Assembly (NCBI RefSeq): GCF_014836675.1
Contig: NZ_JACSQK010000005.1
Coordinates: 1-48,291, forward strand
Direction: 5' to 3'
From: Comamonas avium
Lineage (GTDB): Bacteria; Pseudomonadota; Gammaproteobacteria; Burkholderiales; Burkholderiaceae_C
Length of the DNA: 48,291 nucleotides
The position numbers and the translations under genes were made by a program. The notes beneath the pieces were generated by a model, which ran no database searches, was not told the origin of the DNA, and was given only the letters and a program-made list of their open reading frames with translations. Below, piece after piece: positions 32,988-41,393 of the stretch; the first letter of the stretch is position 1, and every line of letters starts with the position of its first letter.

Positions 32988-33662
32988 TTAGCAAGGCCAG
33001 GTTTTCAGCTGGTAAGCGCTGTCCCAGAACATCCATTCCAGGCGCGCGGCATCGGTGTAGGCGGCGTGCATGTCTGCAATGGTCTTGGCATCGGCTTGCG
33101 CGGCCACCGCATCCACCGTGTGGCGAACGGCGCGCACATGGGCATGGAAATCTTCGCCCGCGTACGTGTCAATCCAGCTTTGGTAAGGGTGATGGGGGGC
33201 AGCCTTGGCCAGAGTGTCGCGGCCAACCTCTGCATAAATCCAAAAACATGGCAGCAGCGCCGCCAGAGCCACAGGGTATGAGCGGCCCCATGCCACGGAT
33301 TGCAGAAAATGGCAGTAATGGTGGCAGGCGGGCGACAGCGGGGTGCTCTGGAACTGCTCAGGGCTGATGGCATATTCGTGCATAAAGCCATGGTGCAGCT
33401 CGCGCTCAGCCACCACCGCTTCTTGCGCCGCTGCTGCAAATTGCACCAAGCCTTGTGCATCATCGGCCTTGCCTGCGGCAATCGCCAAGGCGCGGCCAAA
33501 AGCAACCAGATAGTGCGCGTCTTGAATCATGTAATGCTGAAACACTTCGCGGGGCAATGTGCCGTTGGCCAGCGCCTGGTTAAAGGGCAGCTCCAGCGTT
33601 GCGTTGAATAAAGCGAGGTTGTTTTGCCAGGCCTGGTCACAAAAAGAGGTAGGTTGATTCAT
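32988..33662 (-). CDS. tenA: TenA-family protein (thiaminase II / aminopyrimidine aminohydrolase)
   Basis: 224 residues, all-helical heme-oxygenase-like fold. Landmarks: HPFN-like LPFNQALANGTLP (about 25-37), FQHYMIQDAHYLVAFGRALA (about 41-60), SPACHHYCHFLQSVAW with the candidate nucleophile Cys113, ALLPCFWIYAEVG, and the C-terminal ARLEWMFWDSAYQ with the conserved Glu. TenA proteins of this class salvage thiamin breakdown products by hydrolysing aminopyrimidines. Start at 33662 is preferred; an in-frame ATG 20 codons upstream gives an atypical leader. No thiamin genes and no TPP riboswitch are next to it. It converges with betT and diverges from the exonuclease-like gene. Confidence 0.85.
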   Translation of the reverse strand: MNQPTSFCDQAWQNNLALFNATLELPFNQALANGTLPREVFQHYMIQDAHYLVAFGRALAIAAGKADDAQGLVQFAAAAQEAVVAERELHHGFMHEYAISPEQFQSTPLSPACHHYCHFLQSVAWGRSYPVALAALLPCFWIYAEVGRDTLAKAAPHHPYQSWIDTYAGEDFHAHVRAVRHTVDAVAAQADAKTIADMHAAYTDAARLEWMFWDSAYQLKTWPC

Positions 33663-33804
33663 GGATGCTGAAAAAGTTAACAAAATTTCGTACAAGCTTT
33701 CGAGGGCTTCTGCCACTGCCATGCAGCAGTCATTCTGATAGCCCCGTCAAAATGCACGGACATGGTCGGTATAACACTGCTTTTAGAGAGTCAGAGAGTT
33801 TGGT

Positions 33805-34689
33805 ATGCACTTGGTGACCTGGAATACACAGTGGTGCTGTGGCCTGGACGGAGTCGTCAGCCCCGAGCGTATTGTGCAAACCATTGAAGCAATGGGTGAA
33901 TGCGATGTGCTTTGCCTGCAAGAAATTGCCATCAACTACCCCCAATTGAATGGGCACCCTCAAGACCAGCTGGCACAGCTGCAGTCTTTGTTGCCGGGCT
34001 GGACCCTTTTGTTTGGTGCAGCAGTGCATGAATGGACGGCAGCAGGCATGCAGCAGTTCGGTAATTTGATCGCCTCGCGCCTGCCTGTGTTGCAGGTGCA
34101 GCACCACCCACTGCCTTACCCTGCGCAGGGGCAAGTACGCACCATGCCGCGCATGTGTACCGTCGTGACGGTGCAAGACCCCCACCTGGGCCCTGTGCGT
34201 GTCATGACGACCCATCTGGAATACTACTCAAGCAGGCAGCGTATCGCGCAGACGCAGCATTTGCGGCAGATGCATCTGCAGGCCCTTTCTCAAGCGTTGT
34301 GCCCGCCTCAGCAGGCGCAAGACGGCTCGCCTTTTCAAAGCAAGCCACATACAGCACATGCCGTGCTGTGCGGAGACTTCAATTTTGAAGTGCACAGCGC
34401 CGAATATGACCTCTTGGGATCACCAGCCACGGCAATGGAGTGCGTGCAAGCGGGCTGGCCTGAGCGCATGGTGGGCGCTGGCTGGAGTGATGTGTGGAAC
34501 TTGCTGCACCCTGGGGCGCGACGGCCCGATACCTTCAAAGTGTTTGATCGGCAATTTGGCCCTGAACCAGTGGCCTGTGATTTCGTGTGGGTCAGTGACA
34601 GCTTGCGCAGTCAAGTGCGCAGCTTGGAGGTGGATGAAAAGACGCAGGCGTCAGATCATCAGCCCGTGCGTGCAGTGATTGGCGTTTAA
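33805..34689 (+). CDS. Endonuclease/exonuclease/phosphatase family protein
   Basis: 294 residues. The full EEP (DNase I/ExoIII/sphingomyelinase-like) motif set is present: LVTWNTQWCCG at the N-terminus, CDVLCLQEIA with the metal-binding Glu (near residue 40), GNLIASRLPV, MTTHLEYYSS, LCGDFNFEV (D and N of the active site), ACDFVWVSDSL and the terminal SDHQPVRAVI with the catalytic Asp-His. Cytoplasmic: no signal peptide. Substrate (DNA, lipid head group or phosphate ester) cannot be told. The start at 33805 follows a modest AGAGAG. The pbpC gene begins 31 bp after its stop and may be co-transcribed. Confidence 0.88.
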   Translation: MHLVTWNTQWCCGLDGVVSPERIVQTIEAMGECDVLCLQEIAINYPQLNGHPQDQLAQLQSLLPGWTLLFGAAVHEWTAAGMQQFGNLIASRLPVLQVQHHPLPYPAQGQVRTMPRMCTVVTVQDPHLGPVRVMTTHLEYYSSRQRIAQTQHLRQMHLQALSQALCPPQQAQDGSPFQSKPHTAHAVLCGDFNFEVHSAEYDLLGSPATAMECVQAGWPERMVGAGWSDVWNLLHPGARRPDTFKVFDRQFGPEPVACDFVWVSDSLRSQVRSLEVDEKTQASDHQPVRAVIGV

Positions 34690-34720
34690 ATTAGAGCGAA
34701 TTCTTCGAATAGCCATCGTT

Positions 34721-36910
34721 ATGCGCACCTTCTTACTGGTCACTGCTTTTTGTCTGCCGATGGTGGCCTGGTCCTTGCCCTCGCACCAGGAAGTTCGCAG
34801 TAGCTATTCATCCTCAGAGACGCATGTTCTTTCGCGCGAGGGCGAAGTCTTGCAGCGCCTGCGCACCGATAAGCAAGTGCGCCGGGGGCAATGGGTGGCG
34901 TTGCGTGATGTATCTCCTGCTTTGCGCCTGGCATTGCTGGTCAGCGAGGACCAGCGGTTTTACGCCCATAGCGGCGTGGACTGGCGGGCCGTTTCTGCTG
35001 CTGCATGGGGCAACCTGTGGAACAGTAAAACCCGGGGTGCCAGCACGATCACCATGCAGCTTGCCGGCTTGCTGGATGAAGACTGGCGCGCCAGCAACAG
35101 CGGCCGTGGAGTAGGGCAAAAACTGGGGCAGGCGCTGGCGGCGACACAGCTGGAGCGCCGCTGGCGAAAAGACCAGATTTTGGAGGCCTACCTCAATTTG
35201 CTGCCTTTTCGTGGAGAGCTGGTCGGGATTGATGCGTTAAGCCGGACATTGTTTGGCAAGGCCGCACATGGCTTGGATGAGGTGGAGTCATCAATTGCTG
35301 CGGCTTTGGTGCGTGGGCCCAATGCCAGCGTTTCGGTGGTGGCGCAGCGGGCCTGTGGTGTCTGGCAAGAACTGGTGCAGTCGCAAATGCAGCCCTCGGG
35401 CGCAGATTGCACGGCGGTGCAGTGGCGCACGGAGCAAAGCTTGCGCGCGCGTTTATGGCCGGCCAGTGAAGGGATTGCCCCGCATTGGGCGCAGCGCGTC
35501 TGGAATGCTCGTAACCCGGATGCAGCCATTCCTGCCAAAGGCATCAAGACAACCATCAGCGCCCCAGTACAGCGCCTGGCCGTTGAAAGCCTGCAGCGCC
35601 ACCTGCGTGAGTTGCAGGGCCGCAACGTTGAGGATGGTGCGGCCGTGGTGCTGGACAACGAAAGTGGTGAAGTGCTGGCGTGGGTGGGGTCTTCCGGAAC
35701 GCTGAGTCAGGCCAGCGAAGTGGATGGCGTATTGGCCTGGCGGCAGCCTGGCTCCACACTCAAGCCTTTCCTGTATGCGCAGGCACTGGATGAGCGGCGG
35801 CTGACGGCAGCCTCATTGCTGAATGACTCTTCTGCCCAGATCGCGACGGCGTCAGGCCTGTATATCCCGCAAAACTATGACCGAAGGTTTAAAGGCTGGG
35901 TGTCGGTGCGCATGGCATTGGCTGCATCCTTGAATGTGCCTGCGGTGCGCACTTTGGTCATGGTGACGCCCGATGCATTTTTCCACCAGCTGCGCCAGCT
36001 GGGCATGCCTTTGCGTGAGGGCGCAGGCTATTACGGCTACAGCCTGGCGCTGGGCAGCGCAGAGGTGCCTTTGCTGCATTTGACCAACGCTTACCGTGCG
36101 CTGGCCAATGGTGGGCGTTTCTCTGCCGTCGCTGCCAGTGTGCGTTCTCCAAAAGGCCGCGCAGAGTTTGTTCAAGTGCTCTCGCCACAGGCCGCTTTTA
36201 TCGTGGGAGATATCTTGTCGGACGCACAGGCGCGCTCCACCACGTTTGGTCTGGATAGCGTGCTGGGCACACGGTTTTGGACGGCAGTCAAGACGGGAAC
36301 CAGCAAAGACATGCGAGACAACTGGGCCGTTGGCTGGTCACAGCGCTATACCGTGGGTGTGTGGGTGGGCAATGCGTCGGGTCAAGCCATGCACAGTGTC
36401 AGTGGCAGCAGCGGGGCAGCCCCTATCTGGGCCGACATCATGGTGGGACTGAACGCACGCACGCCAAGTCGTGCTCCGGCTGTAGCGCCGGGCCTGGTGC
36501 AGCAGAAAGTAGATTTTCTCGCCACCACGCCAGGGCACACTCTGGAGCCCGCCCGTCTGGAGTGGTTCATGGCGGGCACACAGCAAGCGCAGTTCCATGA
36601 GCCTGCGTCGATCAAAACCGCCGATGCTGTCTCAGCCAAAGCGCGCATTGAGTCGCCAACCCATGGAACCATCTTGGCATTGGATCCTGATATTCCACCG
36701 CAGCGCCAGAAGCTGCAGCTCACAGCCAACCGCAGCGACGTGCGCTGGTACATGGCAGGGACACTGCTGGGACAAGGCCGTCAGGTGCAGTGGCAGCCAT
36801 GGCCGGGAAGGCATGTGCTGCAGTTGCGCGATATGAAAGGCCAGCTGCTCGATGAGGCCGCACTGGAAGTGCGTGGTGCAGCGGTAAAGCCCGCCCAGCG
36901 AGGGTCTTGA
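34721..36910 (+). CDS. pbpC: Penicillin-binding protein 1C
   Basis: 729 residues, bifunctional class A type. The N-terminal MRTFLLVTAFCLPMVAWSLP is a membrane anchor or signal. Glycosyltransferase GT51 domain: LVSEDQRFYAHSGVDWRAV with catalytic E76, RGASTITMQLAGLL, RKDQILEAYLNLLPF. Transpeptidase domain: S345-TLK in QPGSTLKPFLY, SLNVPAV, and K524-TGTS. A C-terminal BiPBP_C domain (about 650-720) defines the 1C type. PBP1C partners alpha-2-macroglobulin in many bacteria, where the trap is thought to guard the cell wall when the outer membrane is breached. ATG 34721 was chosen because it gives the hydrophobic N-terminus directly; a TTG 14 codons upstream lies inside the preceding gene. Confidence 0.92.
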   Translation: MRTFLLVTAFCLPMVAWSLPSHQEVRSSYSSSETHVLSREGEVLQRLRTDKQVRRGQWVALRDVSPALRLALLVSEDQRFYAHSGVDWRAVSAAAWGNLWNSKTRGASTITMQLAGLLDEDWRASNSGRGVGQKLGQALAATQLERRWRKDQILEAYLNLLPFRGELVGIDALSRTLFGKAAHGLDEVESSIAAALVRGPNASVSVVAQRACGVWQELVQSQMQPSGADCTAVQWRTEQSLRARLWPASEGIAPHWAQRVWNARNPDAAIPAKGIKTTISAPVQRLAVESLQRHLRELQGRNVEDGAAVVLDNESGEVLAWVGSSGTLSQASEVDGVLAWRQPGSTLKPFLYAQALDERRLTAASLLNDSSAQIATASGLYIPQNYDRRFKGWVSVRMALAASLNVPAVRTLVMVTPDAFFHQLRQLGMPLREGAGYYGYSLALGSAEVPLLHLTNAYRALANGGRFSAVAASVRSPKGRAEFVQVLSPQAAFIVGDILSDAQARSTTFGLDSVLGTRFWTAVKTGTSKDMRDNWAVGWSQRYTVGVWVGNASGQAMHSVSGSSGAAPIWADIMVGLNARTPSRAPAVAPGLVQQKVDFLATTPGHTLEPARLEWFMAGTQQAQFHEPASIKTADAVSAKARIESPTHGTILALDPDIPPQRQKLQLTANRSDVRWYMAGTLLGQGRQVQWQPWPGRHVLQLRDMKGQLLDEAALEVRGAAVKPAQRGS

Positions 36911-36955
36911 TCTATGGCCAAACATGGGCTGACGGCCTTCATACAATAAACGGAC

Positions 36956-38872
36956 ATGCCTAGGCCCATGATCTATCGTTTCTTTTCACACCGCATTGCT
37001 TGGTTGGCGTTGATTGTCTCGCTGGGGATTGGTGCGCTGTTCGTTCATACGATGTGGTCCATGCGCAAGGAGCATTGGGACTACCAGCTGCGTACCAATA
37101 CCAACCTCAGCAGTACCCTGGCCAAGGGGCTGGAGTGGTCGCTGGATGCCGTTGATCTGTCGCTGCAAAAAACCGCCATTGCCCTGCGTGAGACACAGGT
37201 GCTGGAAAATGGCGAGGACACCACACCCAACCAGGCTTTGCTGGATGCCCTGTGGCGAGACATCAACAACAGCAACTTGCTGGTGCTGGATAACCAGGGG
37301 CGCATTGTTCACCGTGCTCAAGGCGTACAGAGTGTGGGTAAGCAGTTCTTGGCGCATGACTTTTTTCAGGCATTTCGTACCGACTCACACCACGGTGTTT
37401 TTATTGGACGGCCGACCAAAGAGTTGTTGATGGGCGAGTACGTCTTGCCCGTTGCACGGGCAGTACGCGGTAAATATGGACTGTTAACAGGCGTGGTGGT
37501 GGGTACGCTGCGCATGCAGGACATCAACGCATGGCTTTCCACCATGAACCTGGGACAGCACAGCGGCGTGAATGTCATCCGCGATGATGGCCTGGTGCTT
37601 ACGCGTTTTCCATACCAAGAAATGCAGAGCCTGCAAAGCCTTGCGGGTTCTCAGAACCTGGCCCACTTTCTGGCAACACCGCAGGGCAACTTCGTGGGGA
37701 CCGCAGTGATTGACGGGGTGCAGCGGCTGTATACGCACAACAAGGTTGGGCACTACCCGCTTTTGGTGAACGTGGCGCAGTCTACGCAAGCGATGTTGCA
37801 CGGCTGGGCGCGCAATGCATGGCAATTGGGGGCATTTGCACTGTTGCTGATGCTCAGCTGCCTGGGCTTGGCCATTATGTTTACCCGCGAGCTTGCACGC
37901 AGAGAGTCGATGGAAGCGGATCTCTTTACAGAAAAAGAGCGCATGCGCTTGACGCTGCAATCCATCAGCGATGCGGTGATCTGCACTGATGCACAAGGCC
38001 GGATTACGTACCTGAACCCTGTGGCCAAGGAGCTGACGGGATGGACCATGGACGATGCCAGGCACCAGCCGGTGGAGATCATGCATGTCTTGCGTGATGC
38101 CACTGGGGGCTATGTCCAGGCGTCTCCACTGCGGCTGGCGCTGGAAAGTGGACAAGCCATCGAGCGCGCTCGTACGACAGTGACCCACCGTTTCAACGGA
38201 GAGCGGGTGGAGATGGAAGAATCTGCCAGCCCGGTCATATCTGCCGATGGGGTGGTGCTGGGTGCCGTTGCCGTGTTGAGAGATGTGACCGTTACTGCAG
38301 CACGCGAAGCGCGCATGCAGCGACTGGCTTTTCACGATGTACTCACGGGCTTGCCCAATCGGCTGCTGCTGCAGGACCGCGCATTGCAGGCCATTGCGCA
38401 AAGCAAGCGCACGGGCGACATGCTGGCAGTGGTGTATTTGGACCTGGATAGATTCAAGCAAATCAATGACAGTCTGGGTCACCACGCTGGTGATGCAGCG
38501 CTGGTGCATGCAGCCAAGGCTTTGCAGGCCTGTGTTCGCGAAAGTGATACGGTGTGCCGCCTCGGTGGCGACGAGTTCGTGGTGCTGTTGCCAGCGCTCA
38601 CCTCTGAAGCCCATCTCATGGGGATTGCACAAAAAATTCAGCAGGCGTGCGCTCTGCCTTTCACATGGGACGGCAAGGATTACGTGCTGCACGCCAGTGG
38701 TGGCGTGGCTTTGTATCCGGTGCATGCCGTGCAGTGGGATGCGCTGCTGCATTGCGCCGATGCAGCCATGTACGCCGCAAAAAAAGCCGGGCGCCACCAA
38801 ATTCGGCTGTACCAGCCACAGGCAGAGGCTTCGCTGCTGGTGTGCGCTGAGGTGCCCGAGGATGTGGTCTAG
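36956..38872 (+). CDS. Membrane PAS-GGDEF diguanylate cyclase
   Basis: 638 residues. TM1 (about 12-32), a large periplasmic sensor region of dCACHE type (about 35-280), TM2 (about 287-310), a PAS domain (about 325-440: RLTLQSISDAVICTDAQGRI, TYLNPVAKELTGW) and a GGDEF domain (about 450-615) beginning FHDVLTGLPNRLLL. The active-site loop RLGGDEFVVLL (GGDEF at 537-541) is intact, so it should make cyclic-di-GMP from two GTP. No RxxD inhibitory site was seen before it and there is no EAL domain. Start ATG 36956 has TACAAT ending 8 bases upstream and no good Shine-Dalgarno; a second ATG four codons on is possible. The signal sensed is unknown. Confidence 0.88.
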   Translation: MPRPMIYRFFSHRIAWLALIVSLGIGALFVHTMWSMRKEHWDYQLRTNTNLSSTLAKGLEWSLDAVDLSLQKTAIALRETQVLENGEDTTPNQALLDALWRDINNSNLLVLDNQGRIVHRAQGVQSVGKQFLAHDFFQAFRTDSHHGVFIGRPTKELLMGEYVLPVARAVRGKYGLLTGVVVGTLRMQDINAWLSTMNLGQHSGVNVIRDDGLVLTRFPYQEMQSLQSLAGSQNLAHFLATPQGNFVGTAVIDGVQRLYTHNKVGHYPLLVNVAQSTQAMLHGWARNAWQLGAFALLLMLSCLGLAIMFTRELARRESMEADLFTEKERMRLTLQSISDAVICTDAQGRITYLNPVAKELTGWTMDDARHQPVEIMHVLRDATGGYVQASPLRLALESGQAIERARTTVTHRFNGERVEMEESASPVISADGVVLGAVAVLRDVTVTAAREARMQRLAFHDVLTGLPNRLLLQDRALQAIAQSKRTGDMLAVVYLDLDRFKQINDSLGHHAGDAALVHAAKALQACVRESDTVCRLGGDEFVVLLPALTSEAHLMGIAQKIQQACALPFTWDGKDYVLHASGGVALYPVHAVQWDALLHCADAAMYAAKKAGRHQIRLYQPQAEASLLVCAEVPEDVV

Positions 38873-38891
38873 GGCATAAAGCAGCGGCGAT

Positions 38892-38944
38892 CGCTTCAAA
38901 TTTCAAGCGCCCACAAAATTCATTCACGCAGCAGGCCTGCTGCG
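38892..38944. promoter_or_regulatory. Two palindromes upstream of the lactate dehydrogenase gene
   Basis: CGCTTCAAATTTCAAGCG (38892-38909) is palindromic except for one central-flanking pair, and CGCAGCAGGCCTGCTGCG (38927-38944) is a perfect 18-bp palindrome. Their centres are 35 bp apart and the second ends 44 bp before the GTG start. Candidate operator pair. Confidence 0.45.
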
Positions 38945-38988
38945 CGCACTACGATATGCGCTGTTCCTGAATGACTGAGGGCTGAACT

Positions 38989-40167
38989 GTGGCTGATCTG
39001 TCCAAAATTACCTGTATCGAAGACCTGCGCATCATTGCCAAGCGCCGTGTGCCGCGCATGTTTTATGACTATGCCGACTCGGGTTCATACACCCAGGGTA
39101 CGTACCGCGCCAACGAAGAAGAATTCCAGAAAATCAAGTTGCGCCAACGTGTAGCGGTCAATATGGAAGGCCGCAGCACGCGCAGCACCATGGTGGGGCA
39201 GGACGTCGCCATGCCTGTGGCTATTGCTCCCACCGGGCTAACGGGCATGCAGCATGCAGACGGAGAAATCCTCGCTGCGAAAGCGGCCAAGGCTTTTGGT
39301 ATTCCATTCACGCTGTCGACCATGAGCATTTGCTCGCTGGAAGATATTGCGCAGGAAACCGATCGCCATCCCTTCTGGTTTCAGCTGTACGTCATGCGCG
39401 ACAAGGGTTTCATGGAACGCCTGATTGATCGGGCCAAGGCCGCGAATTGCTCGGCGCTGCAGCTGACGCTGGATTTGCAGATTTTGGGACAGCGCCACAA
39501 GGACATCAAAAACGGTTTGTCCACGCCGCCCAAGCCCACTTTGGCGAACATGATCAATTTAGCCACCAAACCCCGCTGGTGCCTGGGCATGCTTGGCACC
39601 AAGCGCCGCAGCTTTGGCAACATCGTAGGGCACGTCGATGGCGTGGCAGATATGTCTTCGCTGTCGTCATGGACGGCCGACCAGTTCGATCCTTCTTTGA
39701 ACTGGAGCGATGTGGAGTGGATCAAAAAACGCTGGGGTGGCAAGCTGATTCTCAAAGGCGTTATGGACGCTGAAGATGCCCGTCTGGCAGCACAAAGTGG
39801 CGCCGATGCGCTGATTGTCAGCAACCACGGTGGTCGCCAGCTGGATGGCGCCCCGTCTTCCATTGAAGCGCTGCCCAGCATAGTGGAGGCGGCTGGCAAA
39901 GACATTGAAGTGTGGATGGATGGCGGCATCCGCAGTGGTCAGGATGTGCTCAAAGCCCGCGCACTGGGTGCACAAGGCACCCTGATTGGCCGCAGTTTTC
40001 TGTATGGGCTGGGCGCTTTTGGCCAGGAAGGCGTGACCAAAGCGCTGCAGATTATTCAAAAAGAGCTGGATATCACCATGGCCTTTTGTGGCCATACCGA
40101 TATCAACCGTGTGGGCAAAGAAATTCTCCTGCCAGGCACTTATCCCCGGCCGTTTGCCCTGGCGTAA
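38989..40167 (+). CDS. lldD: FMN-dependent alpha-hydroxy-acid dehydrogenase (L-lactate dehydrogenase type)
   Basis: 392 residues from GTG 38989, with GAGGG about nine bases upstream. TIM-barrel flavoenzyme. MFYDYADSGSYTQGTYRAN near the N-terminus, PVAIAPTGLTGMQHADGEI (about 75-93), FWFQLYVMRDKGF, LILKGVMDAEDARLA and the active-site stretch LIVSNHGGRQLDGAPSSIEA with catalytic H280 are all present, followed by MDGGIRSGQDVLKARALGA for the FMN phosphate. Membrane-associated LldD oxidises L-lactate to pyruvate and feeds the quinone pool. A closely related glycolate or mandelate dehydrogenase cannot be excluded. Two palindromes stand just upstream. No lactate permease or LldR gene is adjacent. Confidence 0.85.
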   Translation: MADLSKITCIEDLRIIAKRRVPRMFYDYADSGSYTQGTYRANEEEFQKIKLRQRVAVNMEGRSTRSTMVGQDVAMPVAIAPTGLTGMQHADGEILAAKAAKAFGIPFTLSTMSICSLEDIAQETDRHPFWFQLYVMRDKGFMERLIDRAKAANCSALQLTLDLQILGQRHKDIKNGLSTPPKPTLANMINLATKPRWCLGMLGTKRRSFGNIVGHVDGVADMSSLSSWTADQFDPSLNWSDVEWIKKRWGGKLILKGVMDAEDARLAAQSGADALIVSNHGGRQLDGAPSSIEALPSIVEAAGKDIEVWMDGGIRSGQDVLKARALGAQGTLIGRSFLYGLGAFGQEGVTKALQIIQKELDITMAFCGHTDINRVGKEILLPGTYPRPFALA

Positions 40168-40257
40168 TCGGGTGGGGGCTGCGCCTGCTTGTATAGCTTT
40201 GTAAGAGAGTAGAAATTGCCAAGCTTGGGCGGGCACGTCCTACAGGGTCAGGGCGGG

Positions 40258-40330
40258 GTTTACTCCTAAATAGCGCTATGTCTCCATCCATCTTTGGATG
40301 GATGTTGTGGCGCAGTGCAAAGGAGTAAAC
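40258..40330 (+). promoter_or_regulatory. Leader hairpin that can sequester the ribosome binding site of the YidB-OmpA gene
   Basis: GTTTACTCCT (40258-40267) is exactly complementary to AGGAGTAAAC (40321-40330), which contains the AAGGAG Shine-Dalgarno three bases before the ATG at 40333. Inside, TCCATCCA (40283-40290) / TGGATGGA (40295-40302) forms a tight hairpin with a TCTT loop, and GCGC (40273-40276) can pair with GCGC (40310-40313). In the closed form the ribosome binding site is fully paired. I do not recognise a known riboswitch. Confidence 0.6.
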
Positions 40331-40332
40331 AC

Positions 40333-41373
40333 ATGCTGGATACCTTGATTCGTGAGATCAGTGCGCGTTGGGGTTTGGCTGACCAAGGGCGCTCACTGGT
40401 GCAAATGCTGGTGGCCTACATCAGCAATCCGGCCACAGGCGGTCTTGCGGGCTTTCTGGATAAGTTTCGCAAGGCCGGGTGGGGCGGTATGGTCAATACA
40501 TGGGTGGACAACAAGGCTCTGCCAGAAATACCGACAACGGCCCAGGTTGAAACGGTTATGGGGTCCAGCCGTGGACTGCTCGGTCAGGCGGCTTCGCTCT
40601 TGGGGCTGCCATACGACAAAGTCAGCGCAGCAGTCGCTGGCATTTTGCCTTTGCTTGTAGCTCGCATGACGCCGGACGGCACTATCCCCGCCACACTTCC
40701 CGCAGAGTTCTCTCCTTTCGTGCAGGAAGGCAAAACTTTGCTGGCGCAAGGGGCTGCGGCAACCACGAGCGGCTCGGTAAGCAGTGTTTCCTCCGGCAGC
40801 GCCGGCGTTGGAAAGTGGTGGCCTTGGGTGCTGGGTGCACTGATTGTGATTTTTGGGGTGAGCTATTGCAGCAAAACCAAAGATCCTGCGCCGGTCACGC
40901 CCATGGCTGAAACCAAGCCCATGCCTGTTGAGCCTGCCCCTGCGGTGACTGCATTACCTGCAACACCGGCCCCGGAAAGCGGCAGTGCTCCAGTGCTGTC
41001 CGCAGACCTTGCGGCCCCAGATGGTGCGGGGGTGATGGACAACATGCACAACGGCATGCCCGCTTTGCATGTGTTTTTTGATACGGGAAAAACCGATGTT
41101 GCCCCCGCTTTTGCAGAAAAGTCCAAGCCTCTGGTGGATTTTCTCAAAGCCAACGCTGATGTGACGGCGGTGATCTCTGGCTTTAACGACCCGACGGGTG
41201 ATCCTGCCAGGAATGCGCAGCTGTCCAAGCAGCGTGCTGAATCAGTAAAAGCGGCACTGGAGGCGGCGGGCGTTTCTGCCGATCGTGCGGTGCTGGAGAA
41301 ACCGGCAGAGACTACGGATGCTGGTGCAAGCAATGCCGCATCGCGCAGGGTTGACGTGGTGTTGCGCCGTTAA
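40333..41373 (+). CDS. YidB/DUF937-like N-terminus fused to OmpA C-terminal domain
   Basis: 346 residues. Residues 1-130 resemble the YidB/DUF937 domain (GGLAGFLDKFRKAGWGGMVN, TWVDNKALPEIPTTAQVETV, GLLGQAASLLGL). Then come a Ser/Gly linker, one membrane segment (about 162-178, WWPWVLGALIVIFGVSY), a Pro/Ala-rich linker (about 184-235) and an OmpA-like peptidoglycan-binding domain (about 250-346: LHVFFDTGKTDVAPAF, ISGFNDPTGDPARNAQLSKQ, RRVDVVLR) that keeps the Asp and Arg used to hold diaminopimelate. The predicted topology is N-in, with the OmpA domain in the periplasm. AAGGAG is placed well for ATG 40333 but lies in a hairpin arm. YidB's role is unknown. A terminator follows at 41394-41433. 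Confidence 0.8.
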   Translation: MLDTLIREISARWGLADQGRSLVQMLVAYISNPATGGLAGFLDKFRKAGWGGMVNTWVDNKALPEIPTTAQVETVMGSSRGLLGQAASLLGLPYDKVSAAVAGILPLLVARMTPDGTIPATLPAEFSPFVQEGKTLLAQGAAATTSGSVSSVSSGSAGVGKWWPWVLGALIVIFGVSYCSKTKDPAPVTPMAETKPMPVEPAPAVTALPATPAPESGSAPVLSADLAAPDGAGVMDNMHNGMPALHVFFDTGKTDVAPAFAEKSKPLVDFLKANADVTAVISGFNDPTGDPARNAQLSKQRAESVKAALEAAGVSADRAVLEKPAETTDAGASNAASRRVDVVLRR

Positions 41374-41393
41374 GAAAACACTTCTGATCCTTC

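Noticed and set aside
33663..33804. TPP riboswitch upstream of tenA
   Set aside because: The conserved CUGAGA and ACCUGA-type elements are absent on the minus strand.
34679..34720. Upstream TTG start for pbpC overlapping the EEP stop
   Set aside because: Adds polar residues before a good hydrophobic N-terminus and has no ribosome binding site; ATG 34721 is simpler.
37484..38899. 471-codon frame antisense to the GGDEF gene
   Set aside because: Shadow of a gene with all its motifs intact; no family resemblance in the translated product.
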